DNA from: Sphingobacteriaceae bacterium | Lineage (GTDB): Bacteria > Bacteroidota > Bacteroidia > B-17B0 > Aurantibacillaceae | Reading direction: 5' to 3' | Assembly: GCA_023251725.1 (NCBI GenBank) | Contig: JAHEYG010000019.1 | Span: 1-43,385 of the forward strand | DNA length: 43,385 nt | Shown here: piece by piece, positions 1 through 9,110 of the stretch | How the letters are laid out: the number at the start of each line of letters is the position of its first letter | Position numbering within the stretch: position 1 is the first letter of the stretch | The notes under the pieces: model-generated | Seen by the model: only the letters and a program-made list of their open reading frames with translations | Told to the model about the DNA's origin: nothing | The model's database searches: none | Position numbers and translations under genes: made by a program

Positions 1-1
1 C

Positions 2-1417
2 ACTTATTGGATTGCCGATTTTAACAATGGATTTATTAGAAGCAAGGGCGCATTTCCTTTTTATTCTAACGATAAAATAAGTATAAATGGTACAAAAACT
101 AATTATATTGGAAGCATTACTGCAAGAAACGGAAATATAGTAACCGCGCCGGTAAAAGTTTCTGATGATGGAGTTGGACAATATAATAAAACCGGCATAA
201 GTTTTTTTGACGGAACAGATTGGCAGTATATTAAAGAAGAAGTTTTTGATACTATATACGATCAAAACTATGCGATAATTGATAACAAAGATCCCAATCA
301 TATTTGGACATCCAGTTGGTTTGAAGGATTAGTAGAATATAAAAACAAACAACTTGTTAAAGTTTACAATAGCGTAAACTCTGTTATACCGAATTTACAA
401 GGTATTCCAAGTTATCACAGAGCTTCCGGATTATCAATGGATGAAACAGGTAATTTATGGATTGGAAGCAGTGATGTTTCTAATTTTTTAACTGTTAGAA
501 AAGCAAACGGCACATTTATTAATATTGATTTCTCTACAGTTTTAAATGGAGTGAAACCGGCCGTTGGAAAAGTATTTGCCGATAAAAATAATCAGGTTTG
601 GGTTTTGTTTCCGAGAGGAAACGGAATTGCAGTGGTAAAAAACAACAATTTTATAAATTTTCCGGTTAAATTTTTAGCGGGCGGTACTTTGGCAGGTCAA
701 ACTATAATTACCGGTACAGGTAAATTACCCGACATGTATGTTAACGCTATTGCTGAAGATTTAGACGGACATATTTGGATTGGAACCAGAAAGGGCCTCG
801 GAGTATTTTATAATCCTGCCAATATATCATCAGGTGTAGGAAATTTTGATTGCCAACAAATTTTAATTACGCAAGATGGCCATGTTCAGATTTTACTTGA
901 AACAGAAATTGTTACCGCCATTGCTGTTGATGGTGCAAATCGTAAATGGGTTGGAACTGCCTCTGCTGGCGTGTTTTGTTTTTCGCCAGATGGGCAACAA
1001 CAGATTTATCATTTTACTGCCGAGGATAGTCCGATTTTTTCGAACATTATTGTTGATTTGTGTTACGATGAAATTAAAGGGGATATTTATGTTGGTACCG
1101 ATAGAGGAATACAATCTTACCGCACTTCTATTGTAAAAGGTGAAGATGAATTTACAGAAGTTCACGCCTATCCAAATCCGGTGAGGCCGGGTTACGCAGG
1201 CAGCGTTTATGTGAGAGGTTTAATAAATGGTGCCATTGTTAAAATTACAGATGTCAGCGGAAATTTAGTTTGGGAAGCGAAATCGCAAGGCGGACAAATA
1301 GAATGGCCGGTAAAAAATTTAGCGGGACAAAGAGTGGCCTCAGGAGTTTACATGGCATATTGCGCCACCTCTGATGGAAGCAAATCTGAAGTTACAAAAA
1401 TCTTAGTTGTTAACTAA
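2..1417 (+). CDS. porZ: PorZ-like beta-propeller protein with T9SS-type C-terminal domain (5' truncated)
   Basis: The frame is open from base 2 with no stop, so the gene starts before the window; about 471 residues are visible. Repeated blades carry IWTSSWFEGL, LWIGSSD, IWIGTRKGLGV and KWVGTASAGV, typical of two-component-regulator-propeller repeats. The last ~85 residues form a C-terminal domain (YPNPVRPGY, VKITDVSGNLVW, ASGVYMAY) of the type IX secretion sorting class. PorZ is a surface component of the type IX system that delivers anionic LPS to the sortase step. The PNPVRPGY form and the position directly upstream of recO fit PorZ as I know it in Bacteroidota. It could instead be another propeller protein with a sorting domain. 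Despite the family name, no kinase or receiver domain is present. The stop is 1 base before the recO ATG. Confidence 0.72.
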   Translation, partial: TYWIADFNNGFIRSKGAFPFYSNDKISINGTKTNYIGSITARNGNIVTAPVKVSDDGVGQYNKTGISFFDGTDWQYIKEEVFDTIYDQNYAIIDNKDPNHIWTSSWFEGLVEYKNKQLVKVYNSVNSVIPNLQGIPSYHRASGLSMDETGNLWIGSSDVSNFLTVRKANGTFINIDFSTVLNGVKPAVGKVFADKNNQVWVLFPRGNGIAVVKNNNFINFPVKFLAGGTLAGQTIITGTGKLPDMYVNAIAEDLDGHIWIGTRKGLGVFYNPANISSGVGNFDCQQILITQDGHVQILLETEIVTAIAVDGANRKWVGTASAGVFCFSPDGQQQIYHFTAEDSPIFSNIIVDLCYDEIKGDIYVGTDRGIQSYRTSIVKGEDEFTEVHAYPNPVRPGYAGSVYVRGLINGAIVKITDVSGNLVWEAKSQGGQIEWPVKNLAGQRVASGVYMAYCATSDGSKSEVTKILVVN

Positions 1418-1418
1418 A

Positions 1419-2138
1419 ATGTTGGTTAAAACAGAAGGCATAGTATTGCAAAATATAAAATATGCCGACAAAAAAGTAATTTCAAAAATTTATACTAAAC
1501 ATTACGGTCTCGTTACAACGCACGCATTTATTGGTAATTCTCCATTATCAAAAGTTAAGGCCGCTACTATTTTGCCGCTTCATCAAATCGAAATCAGTTT
1601 CACATTAAAACAAAACCGCGAGGTACAACAATTAAATGAAGCCCGAAGTTTATGCGTGTACAATAGTTTATCGCGAGACTATAATAAATTGGCTATCTCA
1701 CAATTTATTAATGAAATTTTATGTAAGTGTTTAAAAGAACAAAGTGCCAACGAAGAACTTTTTAATTTTATTTTGGGAGCTTATAAATGGCTGGATGTAC
1801 AGGAAAAAAATTTCAGCGATTTTCATATTTATTTTTTATTTGAATTAAGCAGGTTTTTAGGATTTGAACCTCATAACAATTACAGCGCCGAAACTGTTTA
1901 TTTTGATACCAGAGAAGGAAAGTTTACACAACTTTCTATAAGTTTCCCAATGGGATTAGACAAAAAACAATCTGAATTATTTTTGAATCTGTTCGATCCT
2001 GATTTAATAGAAAAGAAATTCAATAAAATCGAACGTGCCGAATTGGTTGAATGTTTATTGGCCTATTATAAAATGCAGGTGGCCGGCTTCAACGATTTAA
2101 AATCAATTGCCGTTTTAAAAGAAATATTTGCTTCCTAA
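1419..2138 (+). CDS. recO: DNA repair protein RecO
   Basis: A protein of 239 residues that acts with RecR to load RecA on single-stranded DNA during RecF-pathway recombination. The N-terminal OB-fold signature is visible (VKTEGIVLQNIKYADKKVI followed by IYTKHYG), as is the helical C-terminal half (FELSRFLGFEPHNNY). There is no CxxC zinc-finger pair, which many RecO proteins lack. A TTG at 1407 gives an upstream start, but it would overlap the porZ end by 11 bases and add MLTK before the conserved MLVKTEG start, so I chose the ATG at 1419. The 3' end overlaps the convergent wzi-like gene by 4 bases. Confidence 0.93.
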   Translation: MLVKTEGIVLQNIKYADKKVISKIYTKHYGLVTTHAFIGNSPLSKVKAATILPLHQIEISFTLKQNREVQQLNEARSLCVYNSLSRDYNKLAISQFINEILCKCLKEQSANEELFNFILGAYKWLDVQEKNFSDFHIYFLFELSRFLGFEPHNNYSAETVYFDTREGKFTQLSISFPMGLDKKQSELFLNLFDPDLIEKKFNKIERAELVECLLAYYKMQVAGFNDLKSIAVLKEIFAS

Positions 2139-3742
2139 TAATCACGGTAAAAATTCCATAACGCCGTTTTAATCCCAAAATAAATATAAGGGGCCTGAAT
2201 ATTAAGTCCTTTTGTATCACTTAAACTCCTCTGTATATATCCCAATTCTATTCTTAAATTCATTTGCGGGAGAAGTAAATAAGTTAATTTAACATCGCTT
2301 TGCAAAAATGTATTTTTTACACCCTGTGTTGTGTAATGGTCGTATTCATACGGACGCGTAGTGTATGATAAAAAAATATTCTGACCTACGTTAGAACCGG
2401 TAGAATCTTTCCCAATAATTGCATAAACCCCCTGAGCGCTTACCATAAATCTATTTTTTCGATACGAAAGGTTACACAAAAATTCCATAAAATTGGCGCC
2501 AAACGGATGAGCAAGGGGCTGACCGTAATGTGCATAATTTTGTGCTACTAAACCATGCGTGTAAGTATAAGGCCTCACTTCATTGTATTCAAGTTGAAGC
2601 GAAAGTCCTTTTACTTTAAAAGCATCAACATATTTCATGCCCAGTTGCCAGCCTTGTTTGTTAGCCCACCAGCCTGTGCCTTTTTTTATTTCCTCAAAAT
2701 TAAATTCGTCAAGCGCTAATTGTCCGTATAGTTTAAGGCAGCGAAATAATTTACCCGAAATATTTAGCCCAATAAAAGCATTATCGGAAGAACCGATTGA
2801 ATATTCCTGTGGGCGATACAATATAATCGGATTCAAATAATTTGGATCAAAACCTCGTGAGCGGCTCGAATCTTTACCTTGCCAAATAATATTTTCAAAA
2901 AAAGAAATATTTAAATTCTTAAAAACATTCCAGCTTAAATAATGCATGGTGCTGTATTTATCTTTGAAATTATTTTTTATTCCGTTAGCTCCTGTTATAT
3001 CATTCATCCATGTATATAACACACTGTATTGAATGTGCCAGATGTTTGTGCTGATTCGTAAATATGGATAATTGTTTGCCACATCCGACAAAAGCAATGA
3101 GCGGTATCCATCACCAATAAAATGTTTATCCTTCCCTAATTGAAAATTAAAAATTCTATTGGGAGAATAAGAAGCATATCCGCTAAAATTACTAAAGCTA
3201 TAAGATGAGTTTCCCGATTTATACGCTATACCCATCCCCGGAATAAGCATATTGTCTTTTACAAACGTGTCGGTTAAAAAAGGGTAAGCCACTTGCCCGG
3301 CAATTAAAGTTCCTGCTAAAGTAAAATTATCATTGATGTTTACTTTCACATGAGCTCCGCCTACAATTTCATTTACATTTTTTTTCTCCAACGCATCATA
3401 ACCGGTTTGAAAATCAACCACCGGTAAAAACTGAATATTAAAATGATTTCTTTTTTGTGGACCTTCATTAAATGGTTTACTCAGAAAAAAATTTTTAATG
3501 AGATAATGTTTGTAGGTTGCACAAGAATCGTGAAAATCTTTAAGTGTTGAGATTAAATAAGGTTTAAAACCACTGTGAAATTCATAACTCGGATATTTAA
3601 TATCCCACTCATCAATCACCTGCTGAGTTTCCTGATTAAAAAAAATGTTGTGCGCAATAGGATCGTTTTGTGAATGAATTTTATTCAAACAAAACAACAA
3701 AACCGGCATTAAGTAAAAATAATTATATTTTTTGGTCAACAA
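2135..3742 (-). CDS. Capsule assembly Wzi-family outer-membrane protein (copy 1)
   Basis: About 535 residues, predicted outer-membrane beta-barrel. The core motif IGDGYRSLLLSDVANNYPYL is shared nearly word for word with the other Wzi-like protein at 4839-6410, marking them as paralogues. Wzi in Enterobacteria is a surface lectin that holds capsule on the cell; the Bacteroidota members are less studied. It is the last gene of the gmd-fcl-wecA operon. The longest frame begins at 3787, overlapping wecA by 65 bases and giving an over-long Lys-rich leader. The TTG pair at 3742/3739 gives a normal signal peptide (KKYNYFYLMPVLLFCLNK, then IHSQ). An ATG at 3709 is the other choice. Start uncertain, family fairly sure. 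Confidence 0.8.
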   Translation of the reverse strand: MLTKKYNYFYLMPVLLFCLNKIHSQNDPIAHNIFFNQETQQVIDEWDIKYPSYEFHSGFKPYLISTLKDFHDSCATYKHYLIKNFFLSKPFNEGPQKRNHFNIQFLPVVDFQTGYDALEKKNVNEIVGGAHVKVNINDNFTLAGTLIAGQVAYPFLTDTFVKDNMLIPGMGIAYKSGNSSYSFSNFSGYASYSPNRIFNFQLGKDKHFIGDGYRSLLLSDVANNYPYLRISTNIWHIQYSVLYTWMNDITGANGIKNNFKDKYSTMHYLSWNVFKNLNISFFENIIWQGKDSSRSRGFDPNYLNPIILYRPQEYSIGSSDNAFIGLNISGKLFRCLKLYGQLALDEFNFEEIKKGTGWWANKQGWQLGMKYVDAFKVKGLSLQLEYNEVRPYTYTHGLVAQNYAHYGQPLAHPFGANFMEFLCNLSYRKNRFMVSAQGVYAIIGKDSTGSNVGQNIFLSYTTRPYEYDHYTTQGVKNTFLQSDVKLTYLLLPQMNLRIELGYIQRSLSDTKGLNIQAPYIYFGIKTALWNFYRDY

Positions 3743-4838
3743 TTTTTTTAGAAGTTTTTTTATTTTTAGAATGTTTTTTAAAAACAAAGTGCACCCACAA
3801 TATAAACGAACCGCTGCATCCTAATACAGTTACCAAAGAAAGACTCGGATCTAAATAATAACTAAGTAAAGAAATACCAATGGTGGCAACGCTAAACACA
3901 TAAATAATAATAACTGTTTTAACATGCGAATAACCAGAGTCAATTAACCGATGATGAATGTGGTTACGGTCGGCGGAGAATGGCGATTGGCCTCTTAAAG
4001 CACGAATAATAAAAATACGCAAGGTATCGGTTAAAGGATAAATTAAAGCGGCAATGGCTAAATTGGGTTTCGAAATGTGAACCCAAAATTTATCGAGAAA
4101 ATCTACCGGATATTCAATAAGTTTTGTACTTAATACGTAAATAAACATTCCAATAATTAAAGAGCCCGAATCACCCATAAAAATTTTAGCAGGAGAAAAA
4201 TTAAAAACTAAAAATCCTAATAAGGCCCCGGCCAGTGAAAACGAAAGCGAAGCCAAAGTTAATTCGTTACCAAACACAAACCAGGTTCCAAAAAAAGATG
4301 TGGCAATAAATCCGATGCCGGCGGCTAATCCGTCAACGCCGTCAATTAAATTCATAGCATTAACCACTACAATGTAAGTGAAGAGGGATAAAAAAATACT
4401 TCCCCATTCCGGAATCCGTTCAACACCAAATACCCCGTGCAAACCGGTAATTTTTATATCGCCCATCAAAATTAAAATTAATCCCACCACCACGTGAGCA
4501 AATAATTTTTTTACAGGAGCGGTCCCAATAATATCATCTTTAACACCAACAAAAAATAAAACCAAACTGGTTGCAATTAATATTTTAAATTCTTTTACCG
4601 AGTCTTCAATCAAACCGAGTTCGTGAATTTCTTCAATGTTGTACCATAGCGAAAATGAAAATAAAGTAGCGGCATAAATAATAATTCCGCCAATGGTAGG
4701 TACAGCACGCTTATGAATCTTGCGGTCTTCTTCGGGCGAGTCAATTAAATTTTTTAATATAGCCACTTTAATTAGCGCCGGCGTAGAATACAGCACCACA
4801 ACAAAAGCGGTTATAAAAACTAAAATTAAATAAACCAT
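3723..4838 (-). CDS. wecA: WecA/TagO-type undecaprenyl-phosphate sugar-1-phosphate transferase
   Basis: A polytopic membrane enzyme of 371 residues in the MraY/WecA superfamily. It moves a sugar-1-phosphate (GlcNAc-1-P in WecA) from a UDP-sugar to undecaprenyl phosphate, the first step of many surface glycans. Diagnostic motifs appear in order: DDIIGTAPVKKLFAH (Asp pair), NAMNLIDGVDGLAAG, KIFMGDSGSLIIGM, and DRNHIHHRLIDSG. The HIHH form separates the WecA branch from MraY. It ends in a basic Lys-rich tail. Its ATG abuts the stop of the upstream wzi-like gene, so the two are probably translationally coupled. The sugar used cannot be read from the sequence. Confidence 0.88.
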   Translation of the reverse strand: MVYLILVFITAFVVVLYSTPALIKVAILKNLIDSPEEDRKIHKRAVPTIGGIIIYAATLFSFSLWYNIEEIHELGLIEDSVKEFKILIATSLVLFFVGVKDDIIGTAPVKKLFAHVVVGLILILMGDIKITGLHGVFGVERIPEWGSIFLSLFTYIVVVNAMNLIDGVDGLAAGIGFIATSFFGTWFVFGNELTLASLSFSLAGALLGFLVFNFSPAKIFMGDSGSLIIGMFIYVLSTKLIEYPVDFLDKFWVHISKPNLAIAALIYPLTDTLRIFIIRALRGQSPFSADRNHIHHRLIDSGYSHVKTVIIIYVFSVATIGISLLSYYLDPSLSLVTVLGCSGSFILWVHFVFKKHSKNKKTSKKIVDQKI

Positions 4839-6410
4839 CTAAAAATCAAAATAAGCATTGTATAAATTAATTTTAAAACTGGCATAAACATAACTTGTAT
4901 TATTATTACCCAAAGTGGTTCCAAAAAAATCCTGCGTCCGATAACTATAACCTAAACTAACGTTTGCGTTGTAAGCAGTATTAATTGTGTAGCCCACCTT
5001 AAAGTTAAAAATATTATTGGTATAAAAATTATTATTATTTAAAGTAAAGGATTGGTAATTGTATTTCGCACTAAAAAAAAGTCGTTTAAATTTATAGTCT
5101 GAAATTAAAATTAATTCCTTCCCGTTATTGGGAGTATAAGCCAGATTTTGATTGTAATGCGAAAACGATTGATCGGCTAAATTAGAAGTTGATGGATTGG
5201 TGTAAGCAGTTTCACTCACCGAATTATACTCGCCTTGCAAAAATAATTTTTTAATTTTAAAAGCATTAAAATATCTGGCGCCTAATTGATAACCCCAACC
5301 ACCGTTCCTTGTGCTTAAATCATCGGCCATTATTTGTCCGTACAAACTAATTGTTTTGCTCAACTTAAAATTAAAATCAGAACCGATTAAAATATTATTT
5401 TTATTATTTAATCCGTAAAAAGCCAGATTGGTAAAAATTACCGGGTTAAAATATTGCCAGTCGAAATGCGGTACGTTGTTTCGGTCGGCGGCCTGCCATA
5501 TCAATCCCTGAAAAAACCCGATGTTAATTCGTTTGGTGAAATTAATGCTGAGGTATTGAAATGAAGCTGCTTTTTTCTGAAACAATAATTCGGTGTAGGG
5601 TGGCGATTTAGCACTGGCCGAATCTAAATTCATTAACGATGCATAAATGTTAGTGTATTGTACCCGCCCTTTAAACCATTGCTGTGTGACGCGCACATAC
5701 GGATAATTAAAAGCATTGTCGCTTAAAAATAATGAACGGTAACCGTTGCCAATTTTTTGTTTACCATGACCGGCCTGAATATTTATATTCTTTGTAATCT
5801 GGCAAGAAATAAATCCGGAAGAAAACGCATAATCAAATCCTCGTGTTTTAAAAACTTTCCAACGGCCTTGTCCGGGTACCACCAACGAATTTTTATTTTC
5901 GGTTTCAATATAATTAGGAAACAACGATTGCGTTTCGGCGACCATAGTTTCAAAATAAAACTTTTTGCCAATGTAACCATTAGCTATAAATCCACGTCCA
6001 TTATTGTAAAGGTTCCTCGAAAGCGTGTCCGAAAAATCTCTTCCGATCTCCAAATTTAAAAACGGATTGATACTAAAACGGTATTTGTTTTCTTTATTTT
6101 TTACATTTATTAAATTATCATTAAATATCTTATCTAAAAGCAAATCATCTTTAATATATTTAAATACTTTATAACTATCCGCCACGTGAATATATTTGGG
6201 CGAATAAAAATGAATATAAGGTTTTACTGAACTGTGAATAGAAGAATCGGGTTCGGCAAGACCACGTTCGGTAAGAAGCGCGTAAAAATAATCACCGGGT
6301 AGGTTATAGAATTGTCCTTTTGTAATTAAGAATGTAAAATTAAAAATTAAAAATAAAATTTTGATAAATATAGAACGGTTTAATTTCAAAGTATAATTTT
6401 TAATTCTCAA
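4839..6410 (-). CDS. Capsule assembly Wzi-family outer-membrane protein (copy 2)
   Basis: A 523-residue predicted beta-barrel with signal peptide (IFIKILFLIFNFTFLITKGQ). It shares with the downstream copy 1 the motif IGNGYRSLFLSDNAFNYPYV and the strand pattern after it (GFFQGLIWQ.., YGLNNKNNILIGSDFNFKL), but the two are otherwise well diverged. It begins at a TTG 2 bases after the fcl stop; no ATG lies in the N-terminal region that would keep the signal peptide. It ends directly against the wecA-like ATG. Likely role is binding or exporting the fucose-containing surface polysaccharide made by this operon, inferred from family and position. Asn/Tyr-rich, as is usual for such barrels. Confidence 0.8.
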   Translation of the reverse strand: MRIKNYTLKLNRSIFIKILFLIFNFTFLITKGQFYNLPGDYFYALLTERGLAEPDSSIHSSVKPYIHFYSPKYIHVADSYKVFKYIKDDLLLDKIFNDNLINVKNKENKYRFSINPFLNLEIGRDFSDTLSRNLYNNGRGFIANGYIGKKFYFETMVAETQSLFPNYIETENKNSLVVPGQGRWKVFKTRGFDYAFSSGFISCQITKNINIQAGHGKQKIGNGYRSLFLSDNAFNYPYVRVTQQWFKGRVQYTNIYASLMNLDSASAKSPPYTELLFQKKAASFQYLSINFTKRINIGFFQGLIWQAADRNNVPHFDWQYFNPVIFTNLAFYGLNNKNNILIGSDFNFKLSKTISLYGQIMADDLSTRNGGWGYQLGARYFNAFKIKKLFLQGEYNSVSETAYTNPSTSNLADQSFSHYNQNLAYTPNNGKELILISDYKFKRLFFSAKYNYQSFTLNNNNFYTNNIFNFKVGYTINTAYNANVSLGYSYRTQDFFGTTLGNNNTSYVYASFKINLYNAYFDF

Positions 6411-6412
6411 TT

Positions 6413-7360
6413 CTACATTTTAACAGCGCCTTCTTTTCTTTTAAAATCTTCGTACACCATTTTAATTCCTTCTTCCAGTTCAATTTTATGTTTCCATCCT
6501 AAACTGTGGAGGAAAGTTACATCCAGTAATTTTCGCGGCGTACCATCGGGTTTTGTAAAATCGTGTTTTATTTCGCCCTTGTAACCCACAATGTTTTTTA
6601 TGAGCAATGCTAAATCTTTTATGCTTAAATCTTTTCCTGTGCCAATGTTTACATGCTTTTCTCCTTCGTAAGTATTCATCAAATGCACACAGGCATCGGC
6701 CATATCATCGGCGTGCAAAAATTCACGCAAGGGTTTCCCCGTTCCCCACAATTCAACTTCCTTTAAATTATTTTCTTTCGCGTTATCAAATTTGCTAATT
6801 AACGCCGGCAATACGTGCGAATTATTTAAATTGTAATTATCATTAGGTCCGTACAAATTAGTTGGCATCACCGAAATAAAGTTACAACCGTATTGTCTTT
6901 TATAAGATTCGCATAATTTTATTCCGGCAATTTTAGCAACGGCATAAGGTTCGTTAGTGTCTTCTAAATAACCCGATAATAAATAGTCTTCCTTTAAAGG
7001 TTGCGGCGCGAGTTTGGGATAAATACAGGAAGAACCCAAGAACATTAATTTTTTTACTTTATTCAGGTAAGAACAATGAATGATATTATTCTGAATCATT
7101 AAGTTTTCATAAATAAAATCGGCACGATAAATATTGTTGGCCTGTATGCCGCCCACTTTTGCAGCCGCTAAAAAAACGTAATCGGGTTTTTCCTTTGCAA
7201 AAAAATCACTAGCGGCCTGCTGACACCGTAAATCCAATTCAGCCGATGTTTTAATTAAAAAATTAGAGAATCCTTTTTTTTGGAGATTTCTCATAATCGC
7301 AGAACCCACCATTCCACGGTGACCGGCGATATATATTTTTGATGTTAATTCCATTATCAA
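6413..7360 (-). CDS. fcl: GDP-L-fucose synthase
   Basis: A 315-residue extended short-chain dehydrogenase that epimerises and reduces GDP-4-keto-6-deoxymannose to GDP-L-fucose with NADPH. Visible are the N-terminal nucleotide-binding loop ([12 protein letters not shown]), the [21 protein letters not shown] segment split by the catalytic Ser/Cys region, the YxxxK pair in [11 protein letters not shown], and the family stretch [15 protein letters not shown]. Length is normal for the family. An in-frame second Met at residue 3 is the alternative start. It partners with gmd at 7885-8973; the two are usually adjacent, but here a four-helix-bundle gene and its flanking repeats sit between them. Confidence 0.95.
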   Translation of the reverse strand: MIMELTSKIYIAGHRGMVGSAIMRNLQKKGFSNFLIKTSAELDLRCQQAASDFFAKEKPDYVFLAAAKVGGIQANNIYRADFIYENLMIQNNIIHCSYLNKVKKLMFLGSSCIYPKLAPQPLKEDYLLSGYLEDTNEPYAVAKIAGIKLCESYKRQYGCNFISVMPTNLYGPNDNYNLNNSHVLPALISKFDNAKENNLKEVELWGTGKPLREFLHADDMADACVHLMNTYEGEKHVNIGTGKDLSIKDLALLIKNIVGYKGEIKHDFTKPDGTPRKLLDVTFLHSLGWKHKIELEEGIKMVYEDFKRKEGAVKM

Positions 7361-7376
7361 TGTGAAAATTTAAAAC

Positions 7377-7406
7377 ATTGAACATTGAACATTGATGATT
7401 GAACAT
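7377..7406. repeat. Left arm of perfect 30-bp inverted repeat flanking the four-helix-bundle gene
   Basis: Thirty bases built from four tandem heptamers (ATTGAAC, ATTGAAC, ATTGATG, ATTGAAC) plus AT. The exact reverse complement lies at 7847-7876. The arm starts 16 bases upstream of the fcl ATG and 15 bases beyond the four-helix-bundle stop, so the two arms enclose that gene closely. Confidence 0.95.
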
Positions 7407-7421
7407 TGAAAATGTATTTTT

Positions 7422-7805
7422 TCATTTCTTAATTTTATTTTCAGAGGCGGTTTTAGCGGATTTTGTGAAAATATTTACAAGCTCTCCGACTTCGTTTTTT
7501 GCTTTGTCCAACTGCCTTGCATCGGCAAGATAAGATCTCCGTTCAATAATAGTAATACAAATCTTACTTTCTTTCAGCTCTTTAAGGCAAATTTTTATTT
7601 TATGAATAAAATCATTTCTTGACTCGGCAAACTGCGCTTCACCATAATTTAAAGCAGGAGAAGTTCCGGAACGCATAAGTTGATCACCCAAATAATTACA
7701 AGAACGTTTATTTGGTAAATTATCTGTAATTTCTAAAATTAGCACTGCAAAATCAACTAATCTGTCTTCCAGTTCTTGTGCTTTTGATATTTTATTTGTA
7801 TTCAT
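7422..7805 (-). CDS. Four-helix-bundle protein (23S rRNA intervening-sequence protein family)
   Basis: A 127-residue all-helical protein. The family signature is clear: LGDQLMRSGTSPALNYGEAQ followed by AESRNDFIHKIKICLKELKE. This is the family first found as the ORF inside intervening sequences of 23S rRNA in Leptospira and Coxiella; related folds include the Avd accessory protein of diversity-generating retroelements. Biochemical role is unproven; RNA or nucleic-acid binding is the usual proposal. Here it is not in rRNA: it sits between gmd and fcl in the same direction, enclosed by perfect 30-bp inverted repeats. No reverse transcriptase or variable repeat is visible nearby, so a diversity-generating element is not supported. 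Confidence 0.9.
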   Translation of the reverse strand: MNTNKISKAQELEDRLVDFAVLILEITDNLPNKRSCNYLGDQLMRSGTSPALNYGEAQFAESRNDFIHKIKICLKELKESKICITIIERRSYLADARQLDKAKNEVGELVNIFTKSAKTASENKIKK

Positions 7806-7846
7806 TTCTTATAAAATTTATGATTTAAATCGTGAGGCAAAAAAAC

Positions 7847-7876
7847 ATGTTCAATCATCAATGTTCAATGTTCAAT
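7847..7876. repeat. Right arm of perfect 30-bp inverted repeat flanking the four-helix-bundle gene
   Basis: Exact reverse complement of 7377-7406, with the same heptamer make-up. It begins 8 bases after the gmd stop (7885) in transcription order and ends 41 bases before the four-helix-bundle ATG. In the operon transcript the two arms could pair into a 30-bp stem with the whole gene in its loop. Confidence 0.95.
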
Positions 7877-7884
7877 ATTAAAAT

Positions 7885-8973
7885 TTATTCCTTATAATTT
7901 AAAACCTTATGTCCGCCTTCCATTAAATATTTATCGCGTTTAAACAATTCAACATCGCTCGCCACCATTTCTTTACACAATTGCTCCACACTGCGTTTAG
8001 CTACCCAGCCTAATTCTTTTTTGGCTTTCGATGCATCACCCAATAACAAATCTACTTCGGCGGGCCTAAAATATTTCGCATCAATCTCCACAATAATTTT
8101 TCCGGTAGTTTTATTATATCCTTTTTCGTCAATGCCTTTTCCTTTCCACTCTACCACAATTCCTACTTCGGCAAAAGCCAATTCAATAAATTTTCTTACT
8201 GATATTTTTTTTCCGGTAGCCAAAACAAAATCATCGGCCACTTTATGCTGCATCATTAACCACATGCCCTCTACATAATCTTGTGCATGTCCCCAATCAC
8301 GTTCCGAATCAATATTTCCCATAAATAATTTTTCTTGCATGCCTAAACTTATTTTAGCAACAGCACGCGTGATTTTTCTCGTCACAAATGTTTCTCCTCT
8401 AACCGGACTCTCATGATTAAATAAAATTCCATTACAAGCAAAAATACCGTAAGCCTCTCTGTAATTTTTGGTAATCCAAAAAGCATAAAGTTTTGCAACT
8501 CCATACGGACTCCGCGGATGAAAAGGTGTTGTTTCTTTTTGCGGAACTTCCTGAGCCAATCCATAAAGTTCGGAAGTAGATGCCTGATAAAAACGTGTTT
8601 TCTTTTCTAAACCTAAAATGCGAATAGCTTCTAAAATTCGCAAAGTTCCAACAGCATCAGAGTTGGCTGTGTATTCGGGAGTTTCAAAACTCACTTTAAC
8701 ATGCGACTGCGCCGCGAGATTATAAATTTCATCGGGCTGCACTTCCTGCACAATGCGAATTAAATTTGTACTATCGGTTAAATCGCCGTAGTGCAATTTA
8801 AAATGCACATTTTTTTCGTGCTGGTCCTGATATAAATGATCAATTCTATCGGTATTAAACATCGAGCTGCGGCGTTTTACACCGTGCACTTCATAGCCTT
8901 TCTCCAATAAAAATTCTGCTAAATATGAACCGTCTTGTCCGGTTACCCCTGTAATTAAAGCCACTTTTGCCAT
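7885..8973 (-). CDS. gmd: GDP-mannose 4,6-dehydratase
   Basis: A 362-residue enzyme that converts GDP-D-mannose to GDP-4-keto-6-deoxy-D-mannose, the first step to GDP-L-fucose. The NAD(P)-binding start ([20 protein letters not shown]), the STSELYG segment with catalytic Thr/Glu, and the YxxxK pair in [12 protein letters not shown] are present, followed by [20 protein letters not shown] typical of Gmd. Length matches the family. It opens the polysaccharide operon and is the first gene after a probable promoter at about 8999-9006. The product feeds Fcl at 6413-7360. Confidence 0.97.
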   Translation of the reverse strand: MAKVALITGVTGQDGSYLAEFLLEKGYEVHGVKRRSSMFNTDRIDHLYQDQHEKNVHFKLHYGDLTDSTNLIRIVQEVQPDEIYNLAAQSHVKVSFETPEYTANSDAVGTLRILEAIRILGLEKKTRFYQASTSELYGLAQEVPQKETTPFHPRSPYGVAKLYAFWITKNYREAYGIFACNGILFNHESPVRGETFVTRKITRAVAKISLGMQEKLFMGNIDSERDWGHAQDYVEGMWLMMQHKVADDFVLATGKKISVRKFIELAFAEVGIVVEWKGKGIDEKGYNKTTGKIIVEIDAKYFRPAEVDLLLGDASKAKKELGWVAKRSVEQLCKEMVASDVELFKRDKYLMEGGHKVLNYKE

Positions 8974-8998
8974 ATCTGAAAATTGCTACGCCGCAGCG

Positions 8999-9006
8999 CA
9001 AATGTA
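8999..9006 (-). promoter_or_regulatory. Probable -7 element (TAnnTTTG) of the gmd operon
   Basis: Read on the minus strand this is TACATTTG, an exact match to the Bacteroidota -7 consensus TAnnTTTG. It lies about 25 bases before the gmd ATG, leaving a short leader. No clear TTG -33 element stands at ideal spacing upstream, so the call rests on the -7 match and position at the head of the operon. Confidence 0.45.
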
Positions 9007-9069
9007 AGAAGCAATATTACGAAAAATTAACGAATTTTCGAAGGAAAATGCATGAAATAATTCAAAAAA

Positions 9070-9094
9070 TTGATTAGATTCGTGAACTAATTTG
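9070..9094 (+). promoter_or_regulatory. Possible promoter of the DUF3098-uppP-truB operon
   Basis: A TTG at 9070-9072 is followed 15 bases later by TAATTTG (9088-9094), one base short of the TAnnTTTG consensus, 16 bases before the DUF3098 ATG. Spacing is shorter than the usual -33/-7 distance, so this is tentative. Confidence 0.35.
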
Positions 9095-9110
9095 CATTAA
9101 ATAATACAAC

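Noticed and set aside
2-1417. Two-component sensor gene
   Set aside because: Only propeller repeats and a sorting-type C-terminal domain are present; no histidine kinase or receiver motif.
1407-1418. TTG start for recO
   Set aside because: It overlaps porZ and adds residues before the conserved N terminus; the ATG at 1419 fits.
7377-7406. Heptamer tandem repeat as a CRISPR-like array
   Set aside because: Units are contiguous with no spacers, and the exact inverted copy at 7847 explains the structure better.
7422-7805. Four-helix-bundle gene as part of a diversity-generating retroelement (Avd)
   Set aside because: No reverse transcriptase, template repeat or variable repeat is visible in the window.
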